The position numbers and the translations under genes were made by a program. DNA of 64,000 nt, taken from the NCBI GenBank assembly GCA_963761475.1, contig CAVXGT010000010.1, forward strand, positions 248,001-312,000. Direction: 5' to 3'. Below, piece after piece: positions 54,934 through 64,000 of this stretch. The DNA comes from Ga0077555 sp963761475 (GTDB lineage: Bacteria; Pseudomonadota; Alphaproteobacteria; Rhizobiales; Hyphomicrobiaceae). Each line of letters begins with the position of its first letter. Position 1 is the first letter of the stretch. Under the pieces are notes generated by a model. It was not told where the DNA came from. It was given only the letters and a program-made list of their open reading frames with translations, and ran no database searches.

Positions 54934-55665
54934 TCAGCGGTTGGCGAAAGTCACCACCAACACATCGCGCCACGCAGGCTGAGCTGCATCGATCGGCTCG
55001 ATCGGCGTGACGCCGTGATAGACGCGCGAATTGTCCACAATGGCCGCATCGAAGGCATCAGTCAGCGTGAAGCTGCCCAGTGCCCGCTTCTCGAGATCAG
55101 CGATCGTCGTCGTACCGCTTCGGATGTTCTGGCGCTTGATCAGCAGCACCAGAACCCAGTCGACACCATCGCGGTGCATGCCTTCAGGCGTCGGCTTGCC
55201 GGCTTCATCTGGTCCGGCCTCGATCCGGAACTGGTGCACCTCGGTTTTCCATTGCGTCACGCCTGGCGACAACGCGCTGAACAAGAGCCCGCACCACGCC
55301 AGGATCGTAGTCAGGCTTTCACCACTGCCGATATCGTCGGCAACGGGCGCGAACCAGCGGTCGAGTCCCCCATTCAGTCGATTGTAATCGACGGTCTGGA
55401 AGTGTGGTTGGTGCGGCTGGCGCTCTGCCTTTCCGTCTCTCGCGACCGTGTAGACGCCATGCCGGCGGCGGCGATAGCGGCCACCATCCGCCATGAACGT
55501 ATCACGCTCGAGCGCTCCCCAACTCTCGACGAAGGCGTTCCAGTCACTCAAGCCACCCTTCGCCTCGAGCATGTCGCGCATGTCCGAGCCCTTCACATAG
55601 GCAAATCCACTCCGGGCCAGAACGGGCTCGAAGTCCGCGCGTGTGGTTGGCAGCATGTCGGTCAT
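54934..55665 (-). CDS. 2-oxoglutarate/Fe(II) dioxygenase (2OG-Fe_Oxy_2, PF10014-like)
   Basis: About 243 residues with the jelly-roll iron site: HRD in EGMHRDGVDW, a distal His in RVYHGVTPI and an Arg in WRDVLVVTFANR for 2-oxoglutarate. Family members hydroxylate free amino acids such as L-isoleucine. ATG 55665 is preferred by alignment; ATG 55722 is in frame and would add 19 residues. It is convergent with AsmA, with ten bases between the stops. Confidence 0.75.
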   Translation of the reverse strand: MTDMLPTTRADFEPVLARSGFAYVKGSDMRDMLEAKGGLSDWNAFVESWGALERDTFMADGGRYRRRRHGVYTVARDGKAERQPHQPHFQTVDYNRLNGGLDRWFAPVADDIGSGESLTTILAWCGLLFSALSPGVTQWKTEVHQFRIEAGPDEAGKPTPEGMHRDGVDWVLVLLIKRQNIRSGTTTIADLEKRALGSFTLTDAFDAAIVDNSRVYHGVTPIEPIDAAQPAWRDVLVVTFANR

Positions 55666-55949
55666 GGCATCGGTACCAATTGGTGAGGCAAGCGACGGGG
55701 TTGGCCCCGTCGCGGAGGACATCCAGCGGTCGGCTCGAGGTCGTGCCGCCTGTCACGTCGGTGAAACATAGGCCTTTCCAGCCCGTCCGGCGAGTGGTCG
55801 GCCCTGCGACGGATGATATGGCCTTCCCCGCCAGATGCGGCTGCCCACGCAAAGCCACCAATGAAATTGGGGCGCCGGCACGGCCAGTCGCCCCAAATGC
55901 TAACGTGATCGTGGGGCTTCTGACCCCGCACAAAGCGCTGATCCGCGTG

Positions 55950-56468
55950 TTAACCGTTCGGCTTGCTATCCGGCAGGATCACCGGCCAAGCCCCCTTGCT
56001 TCCCGCAAGCGGCATGGCGGCACGCGCAGCACGCACATCTTGTGTCTCGCGTTCACTATCCACGCCGGCGCTCTGGCAATGGTGGAATCGCACCCGCGGA
56101 CCATTATCGATGTGGATATGATGCATGCCGCAGCTGTAGGTCCCGACCCCGCCATCGTGGTTGGACTTGAGCCAGTTCGCCACCTGGCTGTATTTGCCTC
56201 TTGGTGGGTTGAAATCGACCGCCCGGCAAGAAGCGTGGAAGCTCGACCGGCCATTCGGCATCCGCGCACCGGCCCGGTAGGTCGAGATCACGTCAGCAGA
56301 GCCGAATTTGCTCCTGATCTGCGAAAGCGTCTTTTTCAGCGCGCTTGGCAGGCAGGACGACCCGGCCTCGACTTCTTGGCCCGGCAGGGCGGCAAGTACC
56401 CCAACGCCCGCCAGCCCAACGCTGACGGCAAGCAGCATCGAATTGAAGCCTTGGCTACAATTGCGCAT
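55950..56468 (-). CDS. Secreted M15-family (YcbK/Peptidase_M15_3) peptidase, short form
   Basis: 172 residues with a signal peptide ending near residue 35 (VEAGSS). Zinc ligands are His78 and Asp85 (FHASCRAVDFNPP) and His119 in HIHIDNGP. STYRAGARM supplies the arginine region. It should cleave peptidoglycan stem peptides or take part in envelope remodelling. AAGGAG precedes ATG 56468. Confidence 0.82.
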   Translation of the reverse strand: MRNCSQGFNSMLLAVSVGLAGVGVLAALPGQEVEAGSSCLPSALKKTLSQIRSKFGSADVISTYRAGARMPNGRSSFHASCRAVDFNPPRGKYSQVANWLKSNHDGGVGTYSCGMHHIHIDNGPRVRFHHCQSAGVDSERETQDVRAARAAMPLAGSKGAWPVILPDSKPNG

Positions 56469-56798
56469 AGCAATTCTCCTTGTGGCTAGACTGGGCCCCG
56501 CCCCAGCCGCATTCCCCTCGTCTGTTGCAGACGAAGCCTCGCTAACCCCTTGGAGTTGCCGTTAGAACCCTGAACGTCGATTGTTGGTTAATTCGAATGC
56601 TCCGCAAACGCCGCAAGACGCAGCTTTCGGTCAGCGTCGTTCCATACCGATGCGCAAGCGGCATGCAAAAATGCATGACGGCTGAGGTGGGCGCACCACG
56701 GCCGCCTTGGAGAAAAAATATTTTTATAATTCAGAAGATTAGAGAACGCGCTTCATGGTGCTGGATCTTGCCAAGCGACCGCGCGGGAGCCGCGCCCC
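56469..56798. other. Gene-free gap with an AT-rich island
   Basis: No supported gene. A stretch near 56711-56745 (GGAGAAAAAATATTTTTATA and onward) is far richer in A/T than its surroundings. It lies just before the indel-rich segment, and may be the gshB terminator region, foreign sequence, or an assembly join. Confidence 0.45.
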
Positions 56799-57752
56799 TC
56801 ATCGCTTGCCGACGCGCGCCTCCACATTGTCCCAGATCATCGCGGCGATGTCGTTGCCGCCGAATGCCTTGACCTGCCGGATGCCGGTCGGCGACGTCAC
56901 GTTGATCTCGGTGAGGTACGGCCCGATCACGTCGATGCCGACGAAGATCAGCCCGCGCTGCCTTCAGCTCCGGCCCGAGCCGGGCACAGATCTCCTTGTC
57001 CCGCTCGGTCAGCTCGGTCGGCTTCGGCGTACCGCCGACATGCATGTTGGAGCGCGTCTCGCCCTCCGCCGGCACGCGATTGATGGCACCCGCCACCTCG
57101 CCGTCGACCAGGATGATGCGCTTGTCGCCGCCCCGCACCTCGGGCCGGTACTGCTGCACCATGAACGGCTCGCGAAACACCGTCTGGAACAGCTCGACCA
57201 GCGAATTGAGGTTGGAATCACCCGGCTGGATGCGGAACACCGACGCGCCGCCGTTGCCGTAGAGCGGCTTGATGATGATGTCCTTGTAGCCGCGCCTGGA
57301 ACTCGCGCACGTCTTCCAGGTTGCGCGTCACCATCGTCGGCGGCATCAGGTCCTGGAACTCCAGCACCCACACCTTCTCCGGTGCGTTGCGCACGTGCGC
57401 CGGATCGTTGACCACCAGCGTCTTGGGATGGATCCGCTCCAGCAGGTGCGTCGTTGTGATGTAGGCCATGTCGAACGGCGGGTCCTGGCGCAGCAGCACC
57501 ACATCCCACGTCGCCGAGATCGATCCTTGCGCGGATTCGAGAGCTTGTAGTGATCCCCGACCTTGTCCTCGACCGTCAGGCTATGCCCGCGCGCGATCAG
57601 CTTCTCGCCGTCTAGCGCCAGATGCGGCGGCGTGTAGTAGAACAGCTCATGCCCGCGCCGTTGCGCCTCGAGCAAGGATGGCGAACGTCGAATCGCCCCT
57701 GGATGTCGATGGCGTCGATCGGGTCCATCTGGCAGGCAATCTTCAGCGGCAT
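56799..57752 (-). CDS. gshB: Glutathione synthetase, reading frame broken by several indels
   Basis: ATP-grasp ligase that joins gamma-glutamylcysteine and glycine. The pieces in order are MPLKIACQMDPIDAIDIQG, LEAQRRGHELFYYTPPHLAL, VVLLRQDPPFDMAYITTTHLLE, IIIKPLYGNGG, VFRIQPGDSN, VQQYRPEV, GEVAGAINRVP, NMHVGG and EINVTSPTGIRQ. These match GshB end to end, about 318 residues. Frame changes are needed near 57705, 57690, 57525, 57290 and 56965, mostly one extra base. Because glutathione synthesis is normally needed and all domains survive, sequence error is likelier than decay. It is third in rsmI-yraN-gshB. Confidence 0.85.
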
Positions 57753-57851
57753 GGGGGTCTCGGTCGAAGCGTCTCGGCTTGGAAGGTTGGGCTCGCGCAA
57801 CGAAGGCTGAACAGCCGGTGCCGCAACTGGAACTGGCCGCCGCTGAGCTGC

Positions 57852-58263
57852 TCAGGCTTCATCGAGCACATTCGTGAGATGCCGCGGCCACGCCCGGGCA
57901 CCACCAGCACGGCATCGAGCCCCACCTCCCGCTCCCGGTACGACGGCCGACGCTGCAGCCAGTGGTCCGCAGCGCCGCGCGATCCGGCTGCCTTGCCTGG
58001 GTGTCAGCGCCGCCTCCGCGTCCGCCATCTGCCCTCGGCGCTTGACTTCGACGAACGCCAGCCGCCCGCTGCGCCCCGCCGCACCGCGATGATGTCGATC
58101 TCGCCGAAAGGCGTACGGTGGCGCCGCGCCAGGATGCGATAGCCCTTCAGCATGAGGAGCCCGGCCGCAGCAGCTCTGCGGTAAGACCGCGTCCTGAGCC
58201 GCCGCCGCCGCTCCTCGACACGTCCCGGCCGCTCACTGCCGCCACCGTTCGCTTCGAACTCAC
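57852..58263 (-). CDS. yraN: YraN/UPF0102 endonuclease-like protein, reading frame broken by indels
   Basis: Roughly 137 residues when frames are joined. Family motifs are recognisable: LMLKGYRILARRHRTPFGEIDIIAVRR, then AFVEVK, ADAEAALTPRQ, RREREVGLDAVLVVPG-like and a C-terminal HLTNVLDEA. The G-E-I-D and E-V-K residues form the PD-(D/E)XK-type site. GTG 58263 overlaps the rsmI stop as GTGA. The molecular role of YraN is not settled. Confidence 0.75.
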
Positions 58264-59233
58264 GGTTGTCGCGCCTTCAGCCGAGGCCGATCTCGTAGAC
58301 CCGGCGAGCGCGCCACCCCGAGCTTGCCGGCAACGATCCTTGACGCCTCTTTGAGACCCGTCCTCTCATCCCCGTCGGCCGCCAATGCCGCCCTGATATC
58401 GTCTTCCCCCACTTCCGTCTGAGAGCCGGCCCGATCAGCAAGGACGATCTCGCCACGCAGCGCCGCTTCGCGAGCCCAGGCGGCGATCTCGCCGGCCGTA
58501 CCACGCCGCACTTCCTCGAAGCGCTTGGTCAACTCGCGCGCCACCACGACCTGCCGCTCCGGCCCCGAGAACCTCCACAACGTCGGCAAGTGTCGCAGCC
58601 AGTCGGTTCGGCGCCTCGAACAGCACCACCGTCGCCGGCAAGTCTCCCCGACCTCAGCCAATCCGCGCCATCCGCTGGCCCTGCCTCGGTGGCAGGAAAC
58701 CCGCAAAATGAAACTGATCGGTCGGCAGACCCGGCAACCGCGATCGCGCACAACACGGCCGACGGACCCGGCAGCGCCGCACACCTGGGCCTCCGCGTCC
58801 AGCACAGCACGCACCAGCTTGTATCCGGGATCTGAAACCAGCGGCGTTCCCGCATCCGAAATCAGCGCCACGCTGCGCCCCTGGCGATCGCGGCCAGGAT
58901 GCGCGGCCGCTCGGCTTGCGCATTGTGCTCATGGTAGGGCCTCAGTGACCGCTCGATGCCGAAGTGCGTGAGCATCGGATCGACTGTGGCGGGTGTCCTC
59001 GCAGTAGACATGATCAGCACTGGCCAGCACCGCCAGCGCCCGCAGCGTCATATCGCCGAGATTGCCGATCGGCGTCGCCACCAGATAGAGGCCGCCGGCA
59101 AGGGCTCCGCGAGCCGCCGCTCGAGCTCTTCCGACCGCCCGGCCAGCGACCCGTCGCCAGCACATCCCCACTGCTCGCGGCGCGGCCACCGCGTCGCCTG
59201 GTCGAAGACTTGTCTTGCCATGGCCTTTGGCAT
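58260..59233 (-). CDS. rsmI: 16S rRNA (cytidine-1402-2'-O)-methyltransferase, reading frame broken by indels
   Basis: RsmI methylates the ribose of C1402 in 16S rRNA using SAM. Diagnostic blocks appear in order on the minus strand in shifting frames: GGLYLVATPIGNLGDMTLRA, CEDTRHS, ALISDAGTPLVSDPGYKLV, GPSAVLCA with LPTDQFHFAGFLPP, VVVARELTKRFEE and a closing RVYEIGLG. At least five frame changes are needed. It lies divergent to lppC, the usual alphaproteobacterial order. Confidence 0.82.
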
Positions 59234-59510
59234 CTGATCTCTGTCCTGCAGAGCCCGCAAACGCGTCGATATTCAGTTAGCCGGTCAGCGCGCCGCCCAG
59301 GACCTTGCCGGCAATCCAGTCTTAGGCGCGAGGCAACCCATGGCGAAGTGACGTCCCGCAACGCCTGCCATAATGAACTTGCCTCAATCCACCGCCAATT
59401 TCGTCCGAACTCAGCCCGCAGGACTGTTACCTGCGAACGCGAGCGGTTAAGGGAGTTAACGGACGAACACAGACGAAGTGATTCGGGAGCCTGAGCATCG
59501 TTGCGACACC

Positions 59511-60790
59511 ATGCATCGCCGTCGCAGGTCGTCGGCGGTCTCTCGGCACGCGCGCAACGCTCGCCCTGCCGCATGTGCTCGGCGGCTGCGCCGGCATCGC
59601 CGGCACCCGCCGACACGACGCAGGCCATCGGCAAGCCACACCGCGCCGCCCGACGCGACAGCGCGGCCGCCGGAAACGGTGAAGGTGGCCCTCCTCCTGC
59701 CGCTCGACGCTGGCATCCAGCTGTCGCTCCTTGCCAAGGGTCTGCAACAGGCCGCCGAGCTGGCCTTGTTCGAGCGCAACGTGCCCAACCTCCAGTCGCT
59801 GATCCGCGACGACAAGGGCACGCCCGGAAGGCGCCGCGGCTGCCGCCATCGCAGGCCATGGCCGACGGCGCCGAGCTCATCCTCGGCCCGCTCTTCGGCA
59901 GCTTCCGTCAAGGCCGCTCGCTCCGATCCGCCCTGCAGGCCGGCGTCCCGATGATCGCCTTTTCGAACGATCCGGACGTCGCCGGCAACGGCGTCCATCT
60001 GTTGAGCTTCTTCAGCGCCGAGGAAGCCACGCGCATCGCCGAGTCACGCCATCGCCAACGGCCATCGCCACTTCGCAGCGCTTCCTGCCGGACAACCCGC
60101 TCGGCAAGGACACCGGACCCGCCTTCCGCGCAGGCCGTCACCAGCGGTGGCGCCGAGCATCACGATCGCAGAAACCTATCCCCGCCGACATGAGCGGCAT
60201 CGTCGAGCCCCTACCGCGCATAATTGCAGCAGATACAGCGGCTACTGCCGACACGACAAGCCGATCGACGCGCCGTCTTCGTGCCCGCCGCGGCCGAGAA
60301 CGTGCCTCGCCTGGTCGCATGCTGCGCTTCCACAAGCTTTGATCCCACCCGGATCAAGCGTGCTCCTGTCACCAGCGGTTGGGACAACCCGTCTGCCCTG
60401 CGGCGAGCCGGTGTCAGCGGCGCATGGTTGGCGGCGCCTGATCCGGTGGGCTGGCGCGAGTTCACTGCTCGCTTCGGCAAGGCCTACAATGCCGCTGCCC
60501 CTCGCGCTCGCAAGCCTCGTCTACGACGCCGTCGCCGTCGCCGCGGCCTTCGCCACCCAGCCCACCGGCCAACGCTACACGTCTGCCAATCTAATGCGGC
60601 CAGACAGGCTTTTCACGGCGTCGACGGGCCGTTCCGGTCTCGGCCCCCCGGCATCGTGCCGAGCGCAAGCCTCGCCATCCTCGAGGTCCAGGCCCAGGGC
60701 CTGGTAGCCGTGGCGCCGGCAGTCCCGGCGGCCTTTTCGGCGCCCGGCAGCGCCTGCGGCATCGCCCAGGCATCCCGCACCGGACAGGCG
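59511..60790 (+). CDS. lppC: LppC/LpoA-like penicillin-binding-protein activator lipoprotein, broken by indels
   Basis: Recognisable in pieces: a lipobox-like LGGCAGIAGT in an early frame, then VKVALLLPLDAG, ALFERNVPNLQSLIRDDKGT, GAELILGPLFGSFRQG, VPMIAFSNDPDVAGNGVHLLSF and, near the end, YDAVAVAAAFATQP and a PDG-less GIV followed by LAILEVQAQGLVAVAP. This matches the periplasmic-binding-like LppC that stimulates class A PBPs from the outer membrane. Many frame changes are needed, so start and end are approximate. Divergence from rsmI-yraN-gshB supports the call. Confidence 0.75.
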
Positions 60791-60957
60791 CGGCCACACT
60801 CGCCCCAGGCACCGTGGCCGCTTGATCGGTGCCAATCGCCGCGCGATTCAAGGGCCGTCATCCCCCGACTGCGCAACACGACCGTTGACTTCCGTCGGGT
60901 CATCCCGGAAATTCCCGCCCAACCCGAGGTTCCCCTAAAGATCGAGAGAACGCACTC

Positions 60958-61739
60958 ATGGTCCAGCTGTCACTGCCAACGAAACTCCAAGGTCACGCAG
61001 GGCAAGACCTGGAACCAGCCCGAAGGCAAGGGCAACTGGAAGGAGTTCCGCATCTATCGCTGGAACCCGGACGACGATGCGCAATCCCCATGTCGACACC
61101 TACTTCATCGACCAGGAGCAGTGCGGACCGATGGTCCTCGACGCGCTCATCAAGATCAAGAACGAGATCGACCCGACGCTGACGTTCCGGCGCTCCTGCC
61201 GCGAGGGCATCTGCGGCTCCTGCGCCATGAACATCGACGGCACCAACACGCTCGCCTGCCTGAAGGCGATCGACGACGTCAAGGGCGCCGTGAAGATCTA
61301 TCCGCTGCCGCACATGGAGGTCGTCAAGGACCTCGTGCCGGACATGACCAACTTCTACGCCCAGCACCGCTCGATCGAGCCGTGGCTGCAGACGACCACG
61401 TCGACACCGCCGAAGGAGTGGAAGCAGGCCCGCGAGGACCGCGAGAAGCTCGACGGCCTCTATGAGTGCATCCTGTGCGCCTGCTGCTCGACGTCGTGCC
61501 CGAGCTACTGGTGGAACCAGGACCGCTATCTCGGCCCGGCCGTCCTGCTGCAGGCCTATCGCTGGGTCATCGATAGCCGCGACGAAGGCACGGGCGACCG
61601 CCTCGACAATCTCGAGGATCCCTTCCGGCTCTATCGCTGCCACACCATCCTGAATTGCGCCAAGGCCTGCCCGAAGGGGCTGAACCCCGCCAAGGCCATC
61701 GCTGAGCTCAAGAAGCTGATGGTCGAGCGCCGGGTCTGA
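60958..61739 (+). CDS. sdhB: Succinate dehydrogenase iron-sulphur subunit, two N-terminal indels
   Basis: Canonical SdhB, about 260 residues when joined. ATG 60958 starts MVQLSLPT, the frame must change near 60980 and again near 61083 (one extra base each), and from 61090 a single frame runs to 61739. [2Fe-2S] ligands are in RRSCREGICGSCAMNIDGTNTLAC. The second domain has CILCACCSTSCP and CHTILNCAKACPKGLNP. It transfers electrons from SdhA to ubiquinone. sdhCDA are not beside it, unusual for this group, and a divergent paralogue lies at 8884. Confidence 0.87.
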
Positions 61740-61875
61740 GCGGCGGTCTCACCACCGATCGTTGTTGATCGAGCGGCGGGCAATGCCATAGCCCTGAAAT
61801 TGCTTCGACCGGCAACCACCTCGGCATCGAGGTGGAAACCGGCCGAAAGCATGGGCCAACCTGCGTAGTGCAGTC

Positions 61876-62330
61876 TTACTTCGCGGCCTTACGTGCCTTG
61901 CGGGCAACCTTCGACCTTGCGAACAACCTTCGCCTTGGCGACGCGAGCCTTGGGAGCCTTCGCCTTGACGGCCTTGCGGGGCTTCGCAACCTTTGCGGCC
62001 TTCGCAACCTTGGCAACCTTCGCCTTGCGGGCAACCTTGGCCTTGCGAACAACCTTCGCCTTCACGGCGCGGGCCTTCGGAGCCTTCGCCTTCCGCACGA
62101 CCTTCGCCTTCGCGACCTTCTTGGGCTTCGCAACCGATACGGCCTTCACGACCTTCACGGCCTTGGAGGACTTGCGGGCCGAGGCGACCTTCGCCTTCGT
62201 GGCCTTCGTCGCGCGGCGAGCAGCGCCCGAGCGCTTGGTGCTGGCAGCGGCCTTCACGGTCTTGGCGGTGCGCTTGGCAGCCGGCTTCTTCGTGATCTTC
62301 GAGGTCTTCGGTCTTTGCAGTTGCAGCCAT
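61876..62330 (-). CDS. Histone H1-like Lys/Ala-rich DNA-binding protein, two indels
   Basis: About 150 residues made almost wholly of Lys, Ala, Val and Arg in repeats such as KVVRKAKAPKAR and KAKVAKVAKAAKVAK. The ATG at 62330 gives MAATAKT; one extra G must be dropped near 62308 to enter the K-rich frame, and another near 61910 to end KARKAAK. It resembles bacterial H1-like nucleoid proteins (HC2/AlgP type) that bind DNA through their basic tails. It is probably cytoplasmic and tied to nucleoid compaction. Confidence 0.78.
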
Positions 62331-62979
62331 TTGCTTTCTCCTTGTTTTCCAGAAGCAAGTCTGACCGTCTGCCCGGACGAATCAGCATGACTTGCTGACA
62401 CCACGCTGCCATCTACAAGGTTAACGAGGTATTAATATTCGTTATGAATCAGCATACTAGGGTGCGTTTTTTCATCTTAAACGGCAATAGAGCACCCCAA
62501 ATGGCTCAAATAGCGCCCTCGCGACTCGAATGAGAACACCAACGCGCATCCATGCAGCTGTTCGCAGTAAGCGATGAAACGTATGAACCGGACGCGCGAT
62601 TCGCGTTCTGCAAGAATCCCTTCGACGACGCAGATGAGACTTCGCATGTGTTATCGATCACATGTCCGAAATATTCGCCATGCCCTCTGCGACCGATCAT
62701 TATTTTTTCGCTGTGCGCCATGTGCCGCTCGCACGCCCATGATGCCAATCATGGGCATCGCTTTCGAGCCGGGAGCGGAGCCGGGCTTGCCACTTTCAGC
62801 CGTCGCGCTCGGAAGACGTGATGGCCATCTCCATCGCCCCCCAAAAAAATGAAGACCGGAGCGCACTGGCGTCATCCGGCCTCATTACACGAACGTTAGC
62901 GCAGGTAGCCTTGCACTTCGGGAGGTGAGCCGCCCCGGTGCCCGACCGAGGCGCAGTGCTCCCGAGAGTATTGGCGCAC
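62331..62979. other. Non-coding region between the two basic protein genes
   Basis: About 650 bases with no supported gene. The stretch 62420-62480 is rich in A/T (TTAATATTCGTTATGAATCA) and probably holds the promoter of the minus-strand H1-like gene. Confidence 0.45.
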
Positions 62980-63108
62980 TTACTTTTTTGCGGCCTTCTT
63001 GGCCGGGACCTTCTTGGCCGGAGCCTTCTTTGCGGCAGGCTTCTTGGCCGGGGCCTTCTTCGCGGCGGCCTTCTTGGCCGGAGCCTTCTTCACAGCAGCT
63101 TTTGCCAT
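62980..63108 (-). CDS. 42-residue Lys/Ala/Pro-rich H1-like basic peptide
   Basis: Short intact gene from ATG 63108 to TAA 62980. The product is MAKAAVKKAP then repeats of APAKK and AAAKK ending KKAAKK, with no acidic residue. AAGGAAG lies nine bases before the start. The pentad K-K-A-P-A pattern matches C-terminal tails of eukaryotic histone H1 and of bacterial H1-like proteins. It likely binds DNA or RNA without sequence preference. It is a paralogue in style of the gene at 61876. Confidence 0.75.
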   Translation of the reverse strand: MAKAAVKKAPAKKAAAKKAPAKKPAAKKAPAKKVPAKKAAKK

Positions 63109-63460
63109 TTCTTTCTTCCTTGTTCCCTATTTCTTGTCCGAATCAGCTCGAACAAAAAAAAATATGCGCACTTTCTATGAGAATGTTGACTGTCAAATAG
63201 ATATGGGCCGTTGAATTTCAACAGTTTCAAGTAAATCTGTGGCGTCAAGTCCTCATTTTCGACCCGGCTGAACAGTCTTGACTCCGCAAGTCTGCCTTTC
63301 CCAAGACCAATGACAACGCACCGAACGGTCCTCGAGGCTTATCGCAGGACGCCACTTGCCAACGTCTTGAAGCGCACCTGCCTCATCGCTTGGAGCCCAA
63401 GTGCCGATTGTGTAGAGTCCCTCCAACCATCAACCAGATGCCATCAAGGGGCAGTCGGAC
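63109..63460. other. Non-coding region upstream of fabI
   Basis: About 350 bases holding the divergent promoters of the basic peptide gene and fabI. An AT-rich tract with a poly-A run (63153-63163) lies just upstream of the peptide gene. Confidence 0.45.
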
Positions 63461-64000
63461 ATGACTTCTGAGGAAGCAGGCAAGCCTGTCGCGGGCAACG
63501 GACTGATGCGCGGCAAGCGCGGCCTCGTCATGGGCGTCGCTAACAATCGCTCCATCGCGTGGGGCATTGCCCAGGCTTGTGCCAACCAAGGTGCCGAATT
63601 GGCCTTTACATATCAAGGCGATGCCTTGAAGAAGCGGGTTGAGCCCCTGGCCGCCGAAGTCGGCTCGCGCATCGTCCTACCGTGCGATGTCACGGACCCA
63701 GCGTCCATGGACGCGGTGTTCGCAAAGCTGAAGCAGGAGTGGGGCGAGATGGACTTCCTCGTCCACGCCATCGCGTTCGCCGACAAGAACGAGTTGGACG
63801 GTCGCTACGTCGACACCAGCGAGCGAAACTTCACCCAATCGCTGCTCATCTCCTGCTACTCGTTCACGGCCCTAGCCCAGCGCGCAGAGAAGCTCATGAG
63901 CAAGGGCGGATCACTCCTCACGCTGACCTATTACGGCGCCGAGAAGGTGATGCCCCATTACAATGTCATGGGAGTCGCCAAGGCCGCGCTCGAGGCCAGC
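63461..64000 (+). CDS. fabI: Enoyl-ACP reductase FabI (NADH), 3' end beyond the window
   Basis: First 180 residues of FabI, which reduces trans-2-enoyl-ACP in each cycle of fatty acid synthesis. GKRGLVMGVANNRSIAWGIAQA is the cofactor loop, and CDVTDPASMDAVF and FLVHAIAFADKNEL follow. The active site Y-x6-K is Tyr-Asn-Val-Met-Gly-Val-Ala-Lys near the window end. It is a divergent SDR and the target of triclosan. ATG 63461 follows AAGGGGCAG. Confidence 0.93.
   Translation, partial: MTSEEAGKPVAGNGLMRGKRGLVMGVANNRSIAWGIAQACANQGAELAFTYQGDALKKRVEPLAAEVGSRIVLPCDVTDPASMDAVFAKLKQEWGEMDFLVHAIAFADKNELDGRYVDTSERNFTQSLLISCYSFTALAQRAEKLMSKGGSLLTLTYYGAEKVMPHYNVMGVAKAALEAS

Noticed and set aside
61876..62330. 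Programmed frameshifting in the H1-like gene
   Set aside because: No slippery heptamer is visible at either site, and similar one-base insertions hit all neighbouring genes, which favours sequence error.
61876..63108. Tandem repeat array resembling CRISPR
   Set aside because: The repeats encode Lys/Ala pentads in one frame, lack unique spacers of constant length, and have no cas genes nearby.

Overview
The window is a GC-rich chromosomal segment from an alphaproteobacterium, most likely Hyphomicrobiales-like. Evidence for this is the phasin and small-heat-shock plus DUF1150 pair, the large AsmA protein, the divergent lppC / rsmI-yraN-gshB arrangement, a class I lysyl-tRNA synthetase, and the many catabolic CoA and flavin enzymes. 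I see no rRNA, tRNA, CRISPR array, insertion sequence or prophage.

Layout. 0.5-1.5 kb: a fatty acid desaturase. 1.8-6.5 kb: a complete branched-chain amino acid/amide-type ABC importer (binding protein, two permeases, two ATPases), facing an AA_synth-family gene. 7.2-7.9 kb: a glutathione S-transferase whose catalytic position is an in-frame TGA followed by a hairpin, a candidate selenocysteine enzyme that ordinary gene callers would truncate. 8.2-13.8 kb: a minus-strand operon for a second succinate dehydrogenase/fumarate reductase-like complex. It also carries a class I fumarase alpha subunit and an acyl-CoA dehydrogenase with the residue pattern of 3-sulfinopropanoyl-CoA desulfinases. A luciferase-like monooxygenase diverges from it.

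15-31 kb is mostly housekeeping: tesA diverging from the ybbA/ybbP exporter pair, a Bax-inhibitor-like protein, a GNAT, an RlmL-like methyltransferase, a frameshifted M81 peptidase, a histidine kinase, a phasin, an hsp20-DUF1150 operon with a ROSE-type RNA thermometer hairpin, an M15 peptidase and a UbiH-type hydroxylase. 31-45 kb holds a TesB thioesterase, a CMD protein, a flavin monooxygenase, two glycosyltransferases, a RimB-RimK fusion with a degenerate ATP-grasp half, an acyl-CoA dehydrogenase, an HPP protein, class I LysRS, an MFS transporter and a frameshifted class III CoA-transferase. 45-51 kb holds a 2-hydroxyacyl-CoA lyase, a creatininase-family hydrolase, a GMC oxidoreductase and an SDR without its catalytic Tyr-Lys pair. 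51-56.5 kb holds AsmA, a 2OG-Fe dioxygenase and a second M15 peptidase.

56.8-62.3 kb contains recognisable genes (gshB, yraN, rsmI, lppC, sdhB and a histone H1-like protein), all broken by repeated small indels. Several are normally important, so sequence error is the best explanation. The end holds a 42-residue Lys/Ala/Pro-rich basic protein and the start of fabI.

Most interesting: the candidate selenocysteine GST, the SDH-like/fumarase/desulfinase-type operon, the ROSE thermometer, a dispersed intergenic palindromic repeat, and the RimB-RimK fusion.
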